A stretch of DNA of 64,000 nucleotides from Ornithinimicrobium tianjinense (GTDB lineage Bacteria; Actinomycetota; Actinomycetes; Actinomycetales; Dermatophilaceae), in assembly GCF_014636495.1 (NCBI RefSeq), contig NZ_BMEM01000006.1:51972-115971 (forward strand). Reading direction: 5' to 3'. The position numbers were made by a program, and so were the translations under genes. Under the pieces are notes generated by a model. The model saw only the letters and a list, made by a program, of their open reading frames with translations, did not search any database and was not told the origin of the DNA. Shown piece by piece: positions 54,801 through 62,364 of the stretch. How positions within the stretch are numbered: the stretch's first letter is position 1; every line of letters begins with the position of its first letter.

Positions 54801-54906
54801 TCAGGAGCGCCTGCAGAGCGCCATCGAGCGAGCGGTGGCGGCCAGCCCGGAGGGCGGCTCGGTCACGGTGCCGGGCGACGACGCGTCGCAGACGACCGCA
54901 CCCTGA
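51847..54906 (+). CDS. UPF0182 family membrane protein
   Basis: 1019 aa. A Pro/Gly/Arg-rich cytoplasmic N-terminus (residues 1-45) is followed by about seven membrane helices to residue 330, then a large extracellular domain (340-920) with the family motifs YIERAIASTQEAYGL, FQNDINSSNE, and PVYVQAESGSSYPLQRLVVV, and a linker to an acidic helical tail (DIQKAYEEGQAALAAGDWEA). Function unknown. Equivalent to Rv3193c by order. A perfect terminator hairpin follows after 29 nt. Confidence 0.92.
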   Translation: MSEPEPRPDPDEPTGPPRNTGPTGPGGRGPRRPGGPGRPGRRRSRLIPTLVILFVLLAGIGSAATLWTEFLWFDAVGYRSVLTTRLLSQTAIFVIAGGLTALLVWASLWLAWRHRPVYAPSTPEQAALDRYRTALDPMRRLVFVAVPLVLGAFAGTAMSSQWQTVLLFLNRQPFGREDPHFGLDIGFFVFSLPFWQMLVSFATLVIGLSVIAAVLTHYIYGGIQLQAAAGASRTTPAARLQLSVLLGLLLVVRAAGYWVERYTLSMTEHARITGMTYTDVHAVLPTRSILAVAALLCAAFFVSTIWTRAWRLPLIGLGGLVVVALLLGGLYPSLVQSLRVRPSEAQLEAPYIERAIASTQEAYGLAGVEKTDYDAVTDAEPGQLRSDAETIPGIRIVDPMVVSPTFRQLQGVRNYYQFGDALDVDSYEVDGEQVDTVIAVRELNQAGIPAAQRNWVNDHTVYTHGFGVVAAYGNRRSSEGEPIFYERNIPPVGALGEYEPRIYFGEHSPDYSIVGAPEGATPQEIDYPSSGSTTGEVRNNYEGDGGVSIGNVLRRTAYALKYREIEILLSDSVNSESRLLDHRQPRERVERVAPWLKLDGNPYPAVVGGRVVWIVDGYTVSSRYPYSVMMELGEATADSLQQAQNVDTIGAGRVNYIRNSVKATVDAYDGSVDLYAWDQEDPLLKAWSQAFDGSVQPMSAIEGDLMSHLRYPEDLFKVQRSVLTRYHVDDASSFFGGQDFWAVSEDPSVETATKPDIPPYYLSVAMPGQDEPTFSLTTTYIPQGQARQNLTGYLAVDADAGQTTGEPREGYGQMRLLVLPRDTTVRGPGQFQNDINSSNETSEAFTQTLSQFLNLNRQQGSQVKIGNLLTLPVGDGLLYVEPVYVQAESGSSYPLQRLVVVAFGNELAWSDTLNGALDELFGGDSGATAGDAGTGSPTTPPGQGGTPSEEPVEGDLAAAVADIQKAYEEGQAALAAGDWEAYGQAQERLQSAIERAVAASPEGGSVTVPGDDASQTTAP

Positions 54907-54935
54907 CCGGGCCACCGGGGCCCGCCGCCCGCAGA

Positions 54936-54970
54936 CCGGCGGCCCGACCTCGATTTGGTCGGGCCGCCGG
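54936..54970. terminator. Terminator of the UPF0182 gene
   Basis: Perfect 14-bp stem (54936-54949 with 54957-54970), loop TCGATTT. The loop end and 3' arm also contain the -35 of the tRNA promoter. Confidence 0.85.
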
Positions 54971-54983
54971 GTCGGGGTAAAGT
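54955..54983 (+). promoter_or_regulatory. tRNA-fMet promoter
   Basis: -35 TTGGTC (54955-54960), 17-nt spacer, -10 TAAAGT (54978-54983), 19 nt before the tRNA 5' end. Confidence 0.7.
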
Positions 54984-55002
54984 AGTCCAAGCACAGCAAC
55001 GA

Positions 55003-55076
55003 CGCGGGGTGGAGCAGTTCGGTAGCTCGCCGGGCTCATAACCCGGAGGTCGCAGGTTCAAATCCTGCCCCCGCTA
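55003..55076 (+). tRNA. Initiator tRNA-Met (anticodon CAT)
   Basis: 74 nt cloverleaf without encoded CCA. Acceptor stem 55003-55009 with 55069-55075; the first position does not pair (C1 opposite U72), as expected of an initiator. The anticodon stem is CCGGG/CCCGG with the three consecutive G:C pairs diagnostic of fMet, loop CTCATAA, T-arm GCAGG TTCAAAT CCTGC. It has its own promoter and terminator. Confidence 0.96.
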
Positions 55077-55083
55077 CTCCACA

Positions 55084-55120
55084 AGGCCCCTGACCAGGCG
55101 AGACGCCAGGTCAGGGGCCT
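55084..55120 (+). terminator. Terminator of tRNA-fMet
   Basis: 12-bp stem (55084-55095 with 55109-55120) enclosing a further 4-bp GGCG/CGCC stem, followed by TTTT at 55125-55128. Its 3' arm overlaps the end of the convergent small gene. Confidence 0.85.
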
Positions 55121-55596
55121 GAACTTTTGCTCAGGACGATCGACTCCTTCCCGGGCTGCGTGGGAGCCCGGCGCGGTCGAACTCCTGCTGCAGGCGCGGA
55201 CGACGCCGTGGATCGCAGCGTGGCCATCGGGTCCACCTTCTTGTAGACGTTCATCAGCTCGCTCCACGTGCGGTCGCTGTCCAGGGCGAGGGCGTGCGCG
55301 AGGTTCCAGGCAAGCTCGGGCTCCTTGAGAGTGAGGAGCGCGAAGAGGACCACGTCCCGGGGACTCGCCGTGAGAGCTGCAACGACCTCGTCCCGGACAT
55401 CGGTGTCCTGGCCCCGGCAGCCGCCTGCTGATGGGGCTCCAGGAGTCGACGGCAGGCGTCGCCGATGATGCCGCTGGAGTCGTCGGCCCGGGCGATCACC
55501 TTGAGCGCCGATGCGAGCGCTGTGAGTGACTGAGTAGATCTCGGCCGGTTCCGTGCTGGGGATCGCGGCCTCGAGGATGTCGATCGCCTCGTGCAT
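55111..55596 (-). pseudogene. Small gene with two compensating frameshifts (hypothetical protein)
   Basis: An open frame of 161 codons with GGAGG before its ATG. The first about 22 codons (MHEAIDILEAAIPSTEPAEI) and the last about 95 (DVRDEVVAALTASPRDVVLF...) look protein-like, while the middle is arginine/histidine-rich. In the next frame that middle reads LTALASALKVIARADDSSGI and IGDACRRLLEPHQQAA with GC-rich third positions, so coding sense has shifted out and back. The original product was probably a helical protein of about 160 aa; no family recognised. Either a damaged gene or a sequencing artefact. It lies just beyond the tRNA. Confidence 0.5.
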
Positions 55597-55668
55597 GTTC
55601 CTCCCGTGCGCTCGTCCCTCCCTGCCGCCGCACCTCCCGCACTGGTCGAGAGGCCGTCGCACCGCACG

Positions 55669-55674
55669 TACAGT
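55669..55674 (+). promoter_or_regulatory. -10 element (TACAGT) before the M16 protease operon
   Basis: TACAGT followed by 9 nt and the ATG at 55684; no ribosome-binding site between, so the mRNA is nearly leaderless. Confidence 0.45.
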
Positions 55675-55683
55675 GGGACGACC

Positions 55684-57009
55684 ATGCCTCTGGACTTCCC
55701 GGTCGTCACCTCCACCCTGCCCAACGGGCTGCGCCTCGTCGTCAGCGAGGACCACTCCGTGCCCAGCGTGTCCGTCACGCTCTGGGTCGACGTCGGCTCG
55801 CGCCACGAGCAGCCGGGTCGCACCGGGCTGGCTCACCTGTTCGAGCACCTGATGTTCCAGGGCTCCGAGCTCGTCGCCGAGGGGGAGCACATGTCGCTGC
55901 TCATGGCGCAGGGCGGGCGCTCCAACGCGACCACCTCCTTCGACCGGACCACGTATGTCGAGTCCGTCCCCTCGGGCGCGCTCGAGCTCGCGCTCTGGCT
56001 GGAGGGGGACCGGCACGGCCACCTGCTCCCGGCGCTGACCCAGGACAACCTCGACAACCAGCGCGACGTCGTGGTCGAGGAGAAGCGGCAGCGCTACGAC
56101 ACAGTGCCCTACGGTGCGGCCCTCGAGCACGCCTGCCGGCTGGTCTTCCCCGAGGACCACCCTTACCACCACACGACGATCGGGTCGATGGCCGACCTGT
56201 CCGCCGCGACGCTGGAGGACGTGCACGCCTTCTTCCGCGCGCACTACGGGCCGTCCACGACGACCCTTGTCCTCGTCGGTGACGTGACCCCGGAGCAGGC
56301 CCGCGTCCTGGCCGAGCGCCATCTCGGACACCTCGAGGACACCTCCGAGCCGCGTCCCGCACCGAGCGCCCCGCTGGGGCCGCTCCCGCAGCCGGTCGCG
56401 CTCGACATCGTCGGGGACGTTCCCTCGGAGCGCCTGTACCTCTGCTTCCGCCTCCCGGCCGTCACCGACCCGGACTTCCTGCCCTGCGCGATGGCCCTGG
56501 ACGCACTGGCGTCCCTGAGCGTCTCGCGGCTGTACCGACGGCTCCTGCGCCACGAGGAGACCGTCAGCGGGGTGTCCGCGTCGGTGCTCGGGCTGGCGGA
56601 CGGAGCGTCCCTGGGTCTGCTCGTCCTCGACGTGTCCGAGAGCGTCGACCCGTCCGTCGTCGAGGCCGCCGTCCACGAGGAGCTGGTGCGCATGGGAGTC
56701 GAGGGCCCGTCGGAGGTGGAGCTCGAGGCCTCGCGCGCCGACACCGAGCGCTCCTGGCTGGAGGCGCTGGCCAGCTTCGACGACCGGGCGGATCTCCTGG
56801 CCCGCGCGTCCGTCATCTTCGGCGACCCGCAGCACGTCAACACCTACCTCGACGACGTCGTGGCCGTGACGGGTGAGCAGGTGCGGCGGGCGGCGGCGGA
56901 GTGGCTGCGCCCCGCCTCGGTGGCGACCATCCGGTTCCGTCAGGTGCGTGGGGTCGACGAGGACGTCGCTGCCGCGGAGGTCCTCGCTGCGAGCGGGGTC
57001 GCGCCGTGA
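55684..57009 (+). CDS. M16B zinc metallopeptidase, catalytic subunit
   Basis: 441 aa (pitrilysin family, two-lobed half). The inverted zinc motif HLFEHLMFQGS (about residues 47-57) supplies both zinc His and the catalytic Glu, and VVVEEKRQRYD carries the downstream Glu. M16B enzymes act as pairs with an inactive partner, here the next gene, overlapping as GTGA. They degrade peptides inside a closed chamber. In many actinobacteria a single M16 gene follows pnp; this pair lies instead beside the initiator tRNA. Confidence 0.9.
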   Translation: MPLDFPVVTSTLPNGLRLVVSEDHSVPSVSVTLWVDVGSRHEQPGRTGLAHLFEHLMFQGSELVAEGEHMSLLMAQGGRSNATTSFDRTTYVESVPSGALELALWLEGDRHGHLLPALTQDNLDNQRDVVVEEKRQRYDTVPYGAALEHACRLVFPEDHPYHHTTIGSMADLSAATLEDVHAFFRAHYGPSTTTLVLVGDVTPEQARVLAERHLGHLEDTSEPRPAPSAPLGPLPQPVALDIVGDVPSERLYLCFRLPAVTDPDFLPCAMALDALASLSVSRLYRRLLRHEETVSGVSASVLGLADGASLGLLVLDVSESVDPSVVEAAVHEELVRMGVEGPSEVELEASRADTERSWLEALASFDDRADLLARASVIFGDPQHVNTYLDDVVAVTGEQVRRAAAEWLRPASVATIRFRQVRGVDEDVAAAEVLAASGVAP

Positions 57010-58364
57010 GCTCGCGTCAGATGCACCGTCCTGCGGTGCTGCCCCCGCGCGCCTGGGCCTTCCCCGAGCCCGCCGAGCACCCGCTGCCCAACGGCATGCG
57101 GCTGCTCCTCGTCGACCTGCCCGGGCAGCACGTGCTGTCCCTGCGGGTCGTGCTGGCCCTCCCGGTCTCCCAGGAGGTGCCCGGCACCGAGGGTGCCACG
57201 CTGCTGATGACCCGGGCCCTCGACGAGGGCACGGCACGCCATACCAGCGAGGAGATCGCCGAGCTCAGCGAGCGGCACGGCATCGCCTGGGGCGCCGGTG
57301 CGGGGGAGCGCGGGGTGCACCTGGGCGTCGAGGTGACCGCGCGTCACCTCGGGACGGCCCTGGACCTGGTGACCGAGTGCCTGACCGAGGCCACCTTCCC
57401 TGAGGCCGAGGTGGCTCGGCTCGTGCGGCACCGGCTCGCCGACATCGCCCACGACCAGGCGGACCCCGGGGCCCGCGCCTCGCTGGAGTTCATCCGCACC
57501 TACTTCGACCCGCGCGACCGGCCGCACCAGCCCCTCGGCGGGACCCGGGCCAGCGTCGCGGCCCTGGACCCCGACGTCCTGCGTGACCGGCACGCGAGCC
57601 TCACCCCTGCGGGCGGAGCGGTCGTCCTGACCGGCGACCTGTCGGCGTGCGGCGACGTCGTCGCCGCGGTGGCTGCCACCCTCGGGTCCTGGGCCGGCTC
57701 CGGGGGGCCTGCTGAGGCACCCGCCGCGGCGCGGCGCGCTGACGACGCCGGACGGGTGGTGCTCGTCGAGCGTCCGGGGCTGGCCCAGACCGAGCTCTAC
57801 CTGGGCCGCCCCGGACCTGACCGCCGCACGCCGCACGGCTGGGGCACCTACCAGACGCTCGGTATGGTGCTCGGCGGCTCCCCGCACGCGCGGATCGACC
57901 AGGTCCTGCGCGAGGAGCGCGGCTACACCTACGGGGTGCGGGCGGGCTTCCGGCCGCGCGCGACCGGCGGGCTGACCGTCGCCGGTGGTTCGGTGCGGGC
58001 GGACGCCACCGTGCCGGCGCTGCGTGAGCTGCTCGACATCCTCGCGGTGCCGGGGGCGGAGCTCACCGAGCCGGAGGTGCGCGCTGCCGCGGACTTCGTG
58101 TCCATGACCGCGCCCGGGCGCTACGGCACGGCGGACGCGGTGGCGGACGAGATCGTCTCCCTCGTGTCCGACGGGCTCGAGCCTCGCGTGGTGACCGCCA
58201 CCCTGGAGCAGCTGCGGGGCCTGACGGCGGCCCAGGTGGGGGCGGCCTGGGACGAGGTCCTGGCCGGACCCGGCTGGACCGTGGTGCTCGTGGGCGACCC
58301 GCAGCACGCGGCCGGGCTGCAGGACCTGGGGATCGGGCCGGTGTCGGTCGTCACGGGCTCCTGA
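57006..58364 (+). CDS. M16 family peptidase, non-catalytic partner subunit
   Basis: 452 aa with the M16 fold (PLPNGMRLLLVDLPGQHVLS, GTEGATLLMTRALDEGTARH) but no HxxEH: the position reads LLMTRALDEGT. The substrate-binding Arg-Tyr region of inactive partners is kept (VLREERGYTYGVRAGF, about 300-315). It therefore complements the upstream zinc subunit in a heterodimer. The GTG start overlaps the preceding stop. Terminates 25 nt before a convergent gene. Confidence 0.9.
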   Translation: MSSRQMHRPAVLPPRAWAFPEPAEHPLPNGMRLLLVDLPGQHVLSLRVVLALPVSQEVPGTEGATLLMTRALDEGTARHTSEEIAELSERHGIAWGAGAGERGVHLGVEVTARHLGTALDLVTECLTEATFPEAEVARLVRHRLADIAHDQADPGARASLEFIRTYFDPRDRPHQPLGGTRASVAALDPDVLRDRHASLTPAGGAVVLTGDLSACGDVVAAVAATLGSWAGSGGPAEAPAAARRADDAGRVVLVERPGLAQTELYLGRPGPDRRTPHGWGTYQTLGMVLGGSPHARIDQVLREERGYTYGVRAGFRPRATGGLTVAGGSVRADATVPALRELLDILAVPGAELTEPEVRAAADFVSMTAPGRYGTADAVADEIVSLVSDGLEPRVVTATLEQLRGLTAAQVGAAWDEVLAGPGWTVVLVGDPQHAAGLQDLGIGPVSVVTGS

Positions 58365-58389
58365 GGCTCGCGGGGCCCGACCGCCGAGC

Positions 58390-59205
58390 TCAGCCCTCCG
58401 CAGCGTCGGTGGGGGAGAGGGCGGCGAGCACCGCCTCGTGCAGCAGCCCGTTCGTCACGACGACGGGCGAGCCACCGCTCGCCGCCCGGTCGGAGACGGG
58501 GGCGCCCCACGGGTCGCTGATCCGGCCGCCCGCCTCGCGGACGAGGGCCGACAGCGTGCTCGTCTGGAAGGTGTCGAGGTAGGAGCCCAGGGCCACGTCG
58601 GCGGCCCCCTCGGCGACCAGCGCGTGGCTCCAGAAGTCACCGAAGGCGCGGGTGCGCCAGACGCGGTCGGTGAGCTGGGCGAACCCCTGCCCGTGCGGGC
58701 CGAACAGCCAGGAGGCCACGTCGTCGGCGGAGGCCGAGGCGTGCTCCAGGACCGCGGTGTCACTCACGCGGACCTGTGTGGCCCGGGCCAGGGTGCGTCC
58801 CGTCCACGCGCCGGACCCGTGCCCCGCCCACCACCGGCGGGACAGGGAGGGCGCGGCCACCAGCCCGAGCACGGGCTCCTCCTCCACGACCAGAGCGATC
58901 AGCGTGGCCCACACGGGCACCCCGCGCACGTAGTTGGCGGCGCCGTCCAGGGCGTCGATGACCCATCGGCGGTCGCCGTGCCCGGTCGAGGGCAGGATGC
59001 GCCCCTGGACCTTGTCGCGCGGGCGGGTGCGCTGCAGCTGGTGGCGCAGCAGCTCCTCGAGCGTCCCGGCCGCCTGGGTGGTCAGCGAGCCGTCGTCGGC
59101 GACGCTGACCTCGAGCCCGGGCGAGGCGAACATCTCGAGCGCGGTGCGCTCGATGGAGTCAGCCAGCACGTGGGCCAGGCGCAGGTCGTCGTCATATCGG
59201 GGCAC
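58390..59205 (-). CDS. HisN-like inositol monophosphatase family protein lacking metal-binding residues (probable pseudoenzyme)
   Basis: 271 aa, alignable by memory over its whole length with actinobacterial HisN (RRWVID, VRGVPVWATLIALVV, RRWWAGHGSGAWTGR, VWRTRAFGDFWSHALVAEGA, VREAGGR, NGLLHEAVL). Metal sites are degraded: the GEEFG segment reads GRILP, DPIDGT reads DALDGA, the WDxAA segment reads FQTSTL, and the upstream D-A-D is TTQA. It probably does not hydrolyse histidinol phosphate. GTG 59205 lies 6 nt after TACGGT, a leaderless start. It follows rsgA in the aroA-rsgA-hisN arrangement known from other actinobacteria. Confidence 0.82.
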   Translation of the reverse strand: MPRYDDDLRLAHVLADSIERTALEMFASPGLEVSVADDGSLTTQAAGTLEELLRHQLQRTRPRDKVQGRILPSTGHGDRRWVIDALDGAANYVRGVPVWATLIALVVEEEPVLGLVAAPSLSRRWWAGHGSGAWTGRTLARATQVRVSDTAVLEHASASADDVASWLFGPHGQGFAQLTDRVWRTRAFGDFWSHALVAEGAADVALGSYLDTFQTSTLSALVREAGGRISDPWGAPVSDRAASGGSPVVVTNGLLHEAVLAALSPTDAAEG

Positions 59206-59211
59206 CGGCCC

Positions 59212-59217
59212 ACCGTA
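59212..59217 (-). promoter_or_regulatory. -10 element (TACGGT), leaderless promoter of the HisN-like gene
   Basis: TACGGT on the minus strand, 6 nt before the GTG at 59205; identical in hexamer and spacing to the element at 41998-42003. Confidence 0.6.
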
Positions 59218-59270
59218 GCCGCACACCGGCGTGCCGCCCGTCAGGGCGCGCGGCACGGCGCCGCGCAGGC

Positions 59271-60287
59271 TCAGCGCTCGTCGCCGGAGCGGCTGCGCAG
59301 CAGTCTGCGGAGGGACTCCAGGCGTGCCGGTCCGGCCGGGCCGGCACGCCCGCCGGCCACCCATGCGTCGAGCGCGCAGTCCGGCTCGTCGTGGCTGCAG
59401 CCGCGCGGGCAGTCCTCGGTGCCCGGCGCGAGGTCCTCGAAGTGGTTGATGAAGGTCGCCGGGTCGACGTGCCCCAGGCCGAAGGAGCGGACCCCGGGGG
59501 TGTCCACCACCCAGCCGCCCCCCGGCAGCTCCAGCCCCACCGCGGAGGTCGAGGTATGCCGCCCGCGCCCGGTCACCGCGTTGACGGCACCCGTCGCCCG
59601 TTCGGCCTCCGGGACGAGGGCGTTCACGAGGGTCGACTTCCCGACGCCGGAGTGGCCGACGAGCACGCTGGTGCGGCCGAGGAGGTGTGCCCGGACCGCC
59701 TCGACGCCGTCCGCGTCCAGCCCGCCGTCCGGCCCGGACCGGCTCACGACGTGGGGCACGTCCAGCGCGGTGTAGTGCGCGAGGAAGGGCTCCGGAGGGG
59801 CGAGGTCGGCCTTGGTGAGCACCAGGAGCGGGTCCAGGCCGGCGTCGTATGCCGCCACGAGGCAGCGGTCCACCATCCGGGGGCGCGGCTCGGGGTCGGC
59901 GAGCGCGGTCACGACCACGAGCTGGTCGGCGTTGGCGACGATCACCCGCTCGACACGGTCGGTGTCGTCGGCGCTGCGCCGCAGCACCGTCCGGCGCTCC
60001 TCGACACGGACGATGCGCGCCAGGGTGTCGGGCTCGCCCGAGGTGTCGCCGACCATCGCTACCCGGTCGCCGACGACGATGCGGGTCCGCCCCAGCTCGC
60101 GGGCCCGCATGGCGACCACGACCCGGTCGCCGACGCGGATGCTGCAGCGGCCGCGGTCCACCCCGGTCACGACCCCGACGACGGCGTCCTCGTGGGCCGG
60201 CCGGTCCTTGGTGCGGGGACGCGACCCCTTGCGGGAGGGTCGCTGGCGCACCGAGCTCTCGTCGAGGTGGTCGTAGCGCCCGCTCAC
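59271..60287 (-). CDS. rsgA: Ribosome small subunit-dependent GTPase A
   Basis: 338 aa circularly permuted GTPase for late 30S maturation. An OB-fold (about 35-100) precedes G4 LTKAD, G1 GHSGVGKST, G3 VDTPGV in the permuted order, then the C-terminal zinc module CPRGCSH followed by C. The N-terminus has the basic RQRPSRKGSRPRTKDRP extension seen in actinobacterial versions. The GTG overlaps the aroA stop (GTGA), so it is translated from the aroA message. Confidence 0.94.
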   Translation of the reverse strand: MSGRYDHLDESSVRQRPSRKGSRPRTKDRPAHEDAVVGVVTGVDRGRCSIRVGDRVVVAMRARELGRTRIVVGDRVAMVGDTSGEPDTLARIVRVEERRTVLRRSADDTDRVERVIVANADQLVVVTALADPEPRPRMVDRCLVAAYDAGLDPLLVLTKADLAPPEPFLAHYTALDVPHVVSRSGPDGGLDADGVEAVRAHLLGRTSVLVGHSGVGKSTLVNALVPEAERATGAVNAVTGRGRHTSTSAVGLELPGGGWVVDTPGVRSFGLGHVDPATFINHFEDLAPGTEDCPRGCSHDEPDCALDAWVAGGRAGPAGPARLESLRRLLRSRSGDER

Positions 60288-61609
60288 CCCGGCACTCCCT
60301 CGGGGCGGGCTCGGTCAGCGGTGGCGACCGCGCGCTCCCACGCGAGGTGGAAGCCGGGGAAGGTCTTGTCCGCGGTGGCGACGTCCTGCACGACGACCCC
60401 CGGGACCGCGGCGCCGACGACCGCGGCGAACATCGCCATCCGGTGGTCGTGGTAGGTCCGCAGCTGCGCGCCCCGCAGCGGCGTGGGCGTGATCTCGAGC
60501 CCGTCCGCGGTCTCGTGCACGCTCCCGCCGAGGCGGGTGATCTCCGCCGCCAGGGCGGCGAGCCGGTCGGTCTCGTGGCCGCGCAGGTGAGCGACCCCGG
60601 CCAACCGGCTCGGGCCGTCGGCAAGCACGGCGAGCGCCGCGACCACAGGGGTGAGCTCCCCGACGTCGGAGAGGTCGTGGTCCCCGCCGCGCAGGGGCCG
60701 GCGCGGGCCCTGGACCTCCAGGCCGTCGTCGTGGAGCGTGCACGTGGCGCCCATGCGCTCCAGCGCCCCGACGAGCCAGGCCCCCGGCTGGGTGGTCTCC
60801 CGCGGCCAGCCGCGCAGCCGCACGCGGCCGCCGGTCACCGCCGCGAGGGCGAGGAAGGGCGCCGCGGAGGACAGGTCGGGCTCGACGGTCCGGTCGAAGG
60901 CGGTGATCGGGCCGGGTTCGACCCGCCAGGTCACGGGGTCGGGGTGGGTCGCCCGCACGCCGACCTCGGCCAGCACCTGCAGGGTCATGTCGAGGTGGGC
61001 CGCGCTGGGCACCGCGCTGCCGGTATGCCGCACGGTCAGCCCGTGCTCGTAGCGCGCCCCGGCGAGCAGCAGGGCGGAGACGAACTGCGAGCTGGCCGAC
61101 GCGTCGAGCGCCACCTCGCCGCCGGCGACGCGGCCCCGACCGTGCACGGTGAACGGCATCGTCCCGCGCCCCTCGTCCTCGACGCGGACACCCAGCGCCC
61201 GCAACGCCTCGAGGACGGGGCCGACCGGTCGCAGCCGTGCCGTCTCGTGACCGTCGAAGGCGACGGGCCCGTCGGCCATCGCCGCGACCGGCGGGACGAA
61301 GCGCATGACGGTGCCGGCCTGCCCGGCGTCGATCCGGACGTCGCCGCGCACCGCGACGCCCGGCACCACCGTCCACGCGTCGTCGGAGGTGTCGTCGACC
61401 TGCGCCCCCAGCAGCCGCAGCGCGTCGACCATCCGCTCGCTGTCACGCGAGCGCAGCGGCCGGCGCACGGTGCACGGACCGTCGGCCAGCGCGGCCAGGA
61501 CGAGCCAGCGGTTGGTCAGGGACTTGCTGCCGGGGACCTCGACGACCGCGTCGACGGGCGAGCCCGGACGGGGTGCGGTCCACAGGTCGGGCGCGGTCGT
61601 CGTCGGCAC
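60284..61609 (-). CDS. aroA: 3-phosphoshikimate 1-carboxyvinyltransferase (EPSP synthase)
   Basis: 441 aa enzyme of the shikimate pathway joining shikimate 3-phosphate and PEP. PGSKSLTNR (substrate Lys/Ser), the glyphosate-region DAGQAGTVMRFVPP in place of the E. coli-like GNAGTAMRPL, DASASSQFVSALL, and the late YHDHRMAM are in place. GTG 61609 has GAGGAG at good spacing and gives a normal N-terminus; a GTG at 61639 overlapping the upstream stop (GTGA) is an alternative that adds ten residues. rsgA is coupled downstream. Confidence 0.93.
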   Translation of the reverse strand: MPTTTAPDLWTAPRPGSPVDAVVEVPGSKSLTNRWLVLAALADGPCTVRRPLRSRDSERMVDALRLLGAQVDDTSDDAWTVVPGVAVRGDVRIDAGQAGTVMRFVPPVAAMADGPVAFDGHETARLRPVGPVLEALRALGVRVEDEGRGTMPFTVHGRGRVAGGEVALDASASSQFVSALLLAGARYEHGLTVRHTGSAVPSAAHLDMTLQVLAEVGVRATHPDPVTWRVEPGPITAFDRTVEPDLSSAAPFLALAAVTGGRVRLRGWPRETTQPGAWLVGALERMGATCTLHDDGLEVQGPRRPLRGGDHDLSDVGELTPVVAALAVLADGPSRLAGVAHLRGHETDRLAALAAEITRLGGSVHETADGLEITPTPLRGAQLRTYHDHRMAMFAAVVGAAVPGVVVQDVATADKTFPGFHLAWERAVATADRARPEGVPG

Positions 61610-61635
61610 GTGGCTCCTCGGGTCGGTCCGGTCGT

Positions 61636-62364
61636 TCACGCTAGCGCCCCCGCGGCCGGGCGGCCGCCGAGCCCGGCGAGGAACTGCCGGGCCTGGCCGG
61701 TCACCGCCGCAAGGTCGCGGCTGGGGGAGTGGGTGCCCGGCACCTCATGCAGGACGAGGCAGGCGCGCTGGTCGCGGACGGCTGCGCGCACCTCCTCGGG
61801 CGTGCCGAACGGGTCGCGCGCACCCTGCACCACGAGGGTGGGCAGCCCGGCGGCGAGAGGCCCCTCGAGCTCGGCGGCCCGGCTCTTCTCCGGAGCCCCG
61901 GGCGGGTGGAGCGGGAAGGCCAGGCAGACCACCCCGGCGATGCCGGGTCGGGCGACCCCGTGCTCGTCGACGGCGGCGCGGCAGGCCACGCGCGCGCCCG
62001 CGCTGCGGCCGCCGAGCACCCACGGACGCGGGAGGGGTATGCCGTGGCTCGCCTGCCAGTCCTCGTCCGCGAGGACCGCGGTCAGGTCGGCGAAGGCGCG
62101 GTCGAGCGAGGGGGGTCTCATGGCCACCTTCCGCCCGGCCACCCGCCAGGGCTGGTCGACGAGGACCACGGTCCATCCGTCCGCGGTGAGCGCGGTCAGG
62201 GCGACCACGTCGGCGGCGTCGCCGCGGCCCCCGGCACCGTGGCCGAGCAGGAGCGTCCCGTGGGTGGCCCCCTGCGAGGGAAGGACGCGCACCTGGGCGG
62301 TCCCCTCCGCCGTCGGCACGTCCGTGCGGGGCAGCGCCGCGACCGAGGCGGCGGCGGACGTCAT
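61636..62364 (-). CDS. KANL3/Tex30-like alpha/beta hydrolase
   Basis: 242 aa. GHGAGG (oxyanion region, about 42-47), the nucleophile elbow GGRSAGARVACR (about 119-130), GARDPFGTPEEV (Asp region) and THSPSRD (His region) give a complete hydrolase triad. The KANL3/Tex30 group includes dienelactone-hydrolase-like enzymes; the substrate is unknown. The ATG overlaps the stop of the SRAP gene (ATGA), and its stop is within 30 nt of aroA, so it belongs to the same operon. Confidence 0.83.
   Translation of the reverse strand: MTSAAASVAALPRTDVPTAEGTAQVRVLPSQGATHGTLLLGHGAGGRGDAADVVALTALTADGWTVVLVDQPWRVAGRKVAMRPPSLDRAFADLTAVLADEDWQASHGIPLPRPWVLGGRSAGARVACRAAVDEHGVARPGIAGVVCLAFPLHPPGAPEKSRAAELEGPLAAGLPTLVVQGARDPFGTPEEVRAAVRDQRACLVLHEVPGTHSPSRDLAAVTGQARQFLAGLGGRPAAGALA

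Noticed and set aside
54907..55683. Possible integrative element at the initiator tRNA
   Set aside because: I saw no integrase, no duplicated tRNA 3' end and no mobility gene; only one damaged small gene is present.
55111..57237. A 708-codon minus-strand frame opposite the M16 protease gene
   Set aside because: The upstream part is the antisense of a well-supported protease; only the last 161 codons have their own ribosome-binding site, and they are listed separately.
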